Of a stretch of DNA of 9,608 bases, positions 6,962-9,608 are shown in pieces. How positions within the stretch are numbered: position 1 is the stretch's first letter; each line of letters opens with the position of its first letter. The position numbers and the translations under genes were made by a program. Below the pieces are notes generated by a model that was given only the letters and a program-made list of their open reading frames with translations, ran no database searches and was not told the DNA's origin. Source of the stretch: an uncultured Anaerococcus sp. (GTDB lineage: Bacteria > Bacillota > Clostridia > Tissierellales > Peptoniphilaceae); assembly GCF_947253225.1 (NCBI RefSeq), contig NZ_CAMXYR010000053.1, positions 1-9,608 of the forward strand, read 5' to 3'.

Positions 6962-7312
6962 CTAATTACATGCTAAATCTAAGGATATAGCCATGGCTTC
7001 ATCAATTTTTATCATTATGTCATGGTTAAAACTCCCAATTTTCTCTCTCAGTCTTTTCTTATCAATTGTTCTTAGTTGTTCCATAAGTGCAACGCTATTT
7101 TTTGGCAATCCAAACTCATTTCCTTTAAGCTTGACATGTGTAGGTAGTTTAGCCTTATTTAATTGACTTGTAACTGGTGCAACTATAATGGTGGGGGAAT
7201 ACTTGTTACCAACATTGTTTTGAACAATTATAACAGGTCTCACACCACCCTGCTCACTGCCGACAACGGGAGACAAATCAGCATAAAACAGATCTCCCCT
7301 CTTAATCTTCAT
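6962..7312 (-). CDS. mazF: MazF/PemK/EndoA-family endoribonuclease toxin
   Basis: This is a toxin-type, sequence-specific mRNA interferase of the MazF family, 116 residues, the same size as Bacillus EndoA (NdoA). The N-terminal block KRGDLFYADLSPVVGSEQGG followed by VRPVIIVQN is nearly the family consensus. R25 and T48, the catalytic pair described for the Bacillus enzyme, are both present, so it looks intact. Further on, KAKLPTHV, LMEQLRTIDKKRL and the helix starting IDEAM match EndoA throughout. The ATG has AGGAGA five bases upstream and overlaps the 3' end of alr by 11 bases. In Bacillus and Staphylococcus alr is followed by a small antitoxin gene (ndoAI or mazE) and then the toxin; here nothing lies between, so no cognate antitoxin is visible. 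It ends at a terminator, with no sigB-type genes following. The cleavage site cannot be read from the sequence. Confidence 0.95.
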   Translation of the reverse strand: MKIKRGDLFYADLSPVVGSEQGGVRPVIIVQNNVGNKYSPTIIVAPVTSQLNKAKLPTHVKLKGNEFGLPKNSVALMEQLRTIDKKRLREKIGSFNHDIMIKIDEAMAISLDLACN

Positions 7313-8423
7313 ATATTTCTCCTAAATAATCATCTATTTTAATAACTTTACTGCCTCTTACATATACTCTAGGTAATCTCATGCTAAAAGCAGTCATTAG
7401 TTCATAGGGAATAGTTGAAATTTTATCAGCTTCTTCATATATATTAGCGTAAATTTCTACATCATCTCCTATTTTACAATCTATATTAGTAACATCGACC
7501 ATCATCTGATCCATACATACTCTTCCACATACTATTGCTGGTTTTCCATTAATGCTTAGAGTTCCCTTATTTGAAAAAGCTCTCATATAACCATCTGCAT
7601 AACCAACTGGAATTGTAGCTATTTTCATATTGCTAGGAGTTATGAAAGTCCTACCATAGCTGATAGGTGTCCCTTCTTTAACTTCTTTTACAAATGCAAC
7701 TTTAGACTTGAATTTGAAGGTTTTTTCCAATTCTACCTCACTAATATCCTTCAAATAATTCGAAGGATAAATTCCATACATGGAAATACCTAATCTTATC
7801 ATGTCGGTTTCTACGTCATGATAAAGACTGGCGGCAGAATTTGCAATATGTACATTTTCTAAATCAAATTCATCTCTAATCTTTGCTATAGTTGCTTTGA
7901 AAAGTTCATTCTGCTTAATAGTAAAGTCCTTGTCTTTCTCATCAGCAGTAGAAAAATGAGTAAATGCACCCCTTATATTAATCTTTTTGAGATTTTTAAG
8001 TTTAAAAATTTTATCTATTTCATTAGGTCTAAAACCTATACGAGCATGACCTGTATCTATTGCCAAGTGAGCATTTATTTGAGTATCTATAAATCTATCT
8101 ATAGCAAATGAATAATCTAAATCATAGATACATATATCTATATCATAAATTGCACACTTCCTAGCTTCTTCTAAATTTACAAATCCTAAAATTAGGATTG
8201 GCTTGCTAATTCCTGATTTTCTAAGAAGCTTAGCTTCAGAAAATTTAGCTACAGCAAAATATGTTACATAATCTTCGATATGCCTAGCAACTACAACTGC
8301 TCCAAGTCCATAAGCATTGGCTTTCACAACTGCACAAATAGGAGTAGGAAATTTTTTACTCTTAATCCTATTTATATTATTTATTATTTTGTCAATATCT
8401 ACCTCAATATAATTTGTTAGCAT
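7302..8423 (-). CDS. alr: Alanine racemase
   Basis: Alr is a PLP enzyme that converts L-alanine to D-alanine for peptidoglycan. The 373 residues are normal. The N-terminal barrel carries AVVKANAYGLG at 31-41, with K34 as the PLP lysine. IDTGHARIGF (122-131) occupies the place of the usual DTGM-type motif, and MIRLGISMYG (208-217) is the conserved phosphate-side segment. The C-terminal beta domain has ISYGRTF (254-260), whose Y256 is probably the second catalytic base, then PVGYADG, CGRVCMDQMMVDV (dimer active-site loop) and RLPRVYV. The ATG lies two bases after the stop of the acpS-nnrD fusion gene, and the 3' end overlaps mazF. The acpS-alr-mazF linkage resembles the Bacillus acpS-ydcC-alr-ndoAI-ndoA cluster, minus ydcC and the antitoxin. 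Confidence 0.97.
   Translation of the reverse strand: MLTNYIEVDIDKIINNINRIKSKKFPTPICAVVKANAYGLGAVVVARHIEDYVTYFAVAKFSEAKLLRKSGISKPILILGFVNLEEARKCAIYDIDICIYDLDYSFAIDRFIDTQINAHLAIDTGHARIGFRPNEIDKIFKLKNLKKINIRGAFTHFSTADEKDKDFTIKQNELFKATIAKIRDEFDLENVHIANSAASLYHDVETDMIRLGISMYGIYPSNYLKDISEVELEKTFKFKSKVAFVKEVKEGTPISYGRTFITPSNMKIATIPVGYADGYMRAFSNKGTLSINGKPAIVCGRVCMDQMMVDVTNIDCKIGDDVEIYANIYEEADKISTIPYELMTAFSMRLPRVYVRGSKVIKIDDYLGEIYED
7318..7323 (-). promoter_or_regulatory. Ribosome binding site of mazF inside the alr 3' end
   Basis: AGGAGA is read on the minus strand five bases before the mazF ATG, within the last codons of alr. It supports an independent start for the toxin gene despite the 11-base overlap. 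Confidence 0.8.
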
Positions 8424-8425
8424 AC

Positions 8426-9604
8426 CTACCTCAAAAGTTTCATAGCAGCTGGGATTTTTTTAATAATATCTGAAGCGATTATAGAATCCTCTCCTAATTC
8501 ATAAGATGCTAGATCTCCAGATAATGAATGAATGTAAACTCCTAAGCAGGAAGCTTCGTAAGGATCCATTCTATGTAAAAGACTTGCTATAATTCCTGTT
8601 AGCACATCCCCACTTCCAGCTGTTGCCATGCCAGGATTTCCTATCTTATTAACATATAGGTTAAATCCGTCAGTAACTATCGTTTCATCTGACTTTAGCA
8701 CAAGAATTACGCCATATTTTTCAGCAAAATTTTTAGCATAATAAATTCTATCTTTATTTATATCATCAATAGATAGACTGGTTAGCCTTTCGAATTCTTT
8801 TAGGTGAGGTGTTAATACAACCTTCCCCGCACTTTTCAAAATATCAGTATTATAGCTTATTGCATTTAATCCATCCGCATCTATAATTATTTTACCACTA
8901 AACTTATCCAATACGCTACTAATTAATAAATTTAATGACTCGTCCTGTCCCATTCCAGGACCAATAGCTAGGATATCTTTATCTTCGATATATGAACAAA
9001 TATGGTCCATATATTCCTCCTTATAGGTGAATGAAGCAGCATTTATAGGGAGAATTATTTGCTCTGTAGATTTAATTTGTAGAATTTTACCAATAGATTT
9101 TGGGCAGATAATATAAACAATACCCGCTCCTGTTCTCAAGGAGGCCATAGATGATAAATATATTGAACCGCTCATCCCGATACTTCCTCCCATAAAGGCA
9201 ATCCTACCATAATCTCCCTTATGAGACTTCTTAGCTCTTTTTGGAAATATACTTTTGAAATAGCTATCTACTTGGTATGGAGCATCATAGGAATTACAGA
9301 TAGCAACAGCAAAATTACTATCATGACTAATACTAATGTCTTTTGTGAGATATTGTCCTTTACAAAATACAATCGGTTTCTTATCTAAATATCTTATTTC
9401 AATTTCATTCTTTATTATGTAAGTTAATGGAAGCTGGTAGGCCTTAATAACAGCTTCCTTTGCAGCATAAATACCAGCTAAACTTTGAAAATAATTGCCT
9501 TTTTTTAGCGCATGGATAAGCTCTCCATCGGTAAATATTTTTTTAAAAAATTTATTATTTTTTTTCTTAATTTTTTCGACACTTAGTATATCAATACCTA
9601 ACAT
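8426..9604 (-). CDS. Fusion of holo-ACP synthase (AcpS) and ADP/ATP-dependent NAD(P)H-hydrate dehydratase (NnrD)
   Basis: One 392-residue reading frame carries two enzymes. Residues 1-104 resemble AcpS, which moves 4'-phosphopantetheine from CoA to acyl carrier protein: GIDILSVEKI (D5 as metal ligand), GIYAAKEAVIKAY (44-56, E50 as the second ligand) and ISISHDSNFAVAI (90-102). Residues from about 115 to 392 resemble NnrD, which dehydrates damaged NADHX/NADPHX back to NAD(P)H: SHKGDYGRIAFMGGSIGMSG (127-146), LAIGPGMG, IIDADGLNAI (240-249), LTPHLKEFERL (264-274), NPGMATAGSGDVLTGIIASL (323-342, catalytic D333) and GVYIHSLSGDLA. The usual NnrE epimerase (YjeF N-terminal) domain is missing. The frame is continuous through a 10-15 residue linker. 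The ATG is four bases from the window edge and the AcpS N-terminus is two or three residues shorter than usual, so the true start may lie just outside. It is the first visible gene of a run with alr and mazF. Confidence 0.9.
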   Translation of the reverse strand: MLGIDILSVEKIKKKNNKFFKKIFTDGELIHALKKGNYFQSLAGIYAAKEAVIKAYQLPLTYIIKNEIEIRYLDKKPIVFCKGQYLTKDISISHDSNFAVAICNSYDAPYQVDSYFKSIFPKRAKKSHKGDYGRIAFMGGSIGMSGSIYLSSMASLRTGAGIVYIICPKSIGKILQIKSTEQIILPINAASFTYKEEYMDHICSYIEDKDILAIGPGMGQDESLNLLISSVLDKFSGKIIIDADGLNAISYNTDILKSAGKVVLTPHLKEFERLTSLSIDDINKDRIYYAKNFAEKYGVILVLKSDETIVTDGFNLYVNKIGNPGMATAGSGDVLTGIIASLLHRMDPYEASCLGVYIHSLSGDLASYELGEDSIIASDIIKKIPAAMKLLR

Positions 9605-9608
9605 TACC

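Noticed and set aside
9260..9300. acpS-nnrD fusion as a sequencing frameshift artefact
   Set aside because: Both domains are in the same frame without any stop, and the linker is plausible coding sequence, so no error is needed to explain the join.

Overview
The window comes from a low-GC, AT-rich Gram-positive chromosome. Protein motifs and gene order point to an anaerobic Firmicute. The family Peptoniphilaceae (Anaerococcus-like) is my best guess from general protein character, and no database search supports it. Nearly all the DNA is coding, overlaps of a few bases are common, and most starts are preceded by AGGAG-type ribosome binding sites. I see no mobile elements, RNA genes or CRISPR arrays. 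No gene-free stretch exceeds 300 bases. The apparently empty first 1.16 kb is the 5' part of mfd, open to the window edge.

Layout. (1) Positions 1-5366, minus strand: rpiB, an 81-base gap with a weak candidate promoter, then the tightly packed run deoD-glmU-prs-pth-mfd (junctions of +4, -4, 0 and -1 bases). The order glmU-prs-pth-mfd matches the classic Bacillus gcaD-prs-(ctc)-spoVC-mfd neighbourhood, here without ctc between prs and pth. (2) Positions 5367-5500: a divergent promoter region between rpiB and murC, with a TTGATT-16-TATATT promoter for rpiB, an extended -10 for murC and several short palindromes. (3) Positions 5501-6898, plus strand: murC. (4) Positions 6901-6938: a strong terminator that should work in both directions. 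(5) Positions 6962-9604, minus strand: an operon of an acpS-nnrD fusion gene, alr and mazF.

How the genes fit together. RpiB and Prs meet at ribose 5-phosphate, and DeoD releases ribose 1-phosphate, which phosphopentomutase (not in the window) would convert to ribose 5-phosphate. This half therefore feeds PRPP synthesis. GlmU, MurC and Alr supply UDP-GlcNAc, UDP-MurNAc-L-Ala and D-Ala for peptidoglycan. Pth rescues peptidyl-tRNA and Mfd couples repair to transcription.

The two most unusual points are an in-frame fusion of holo-ACP synthase to NAD(P)HX dehydratase, with no visible epimerase domain, and an apparently intact MazF endoribonuclease gene that overlaps the end of alr by 11 bases, where the antitoxin gene would be expected. 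No wholly new system is evident; this is mostly a housekeeping region with unusual wiring.
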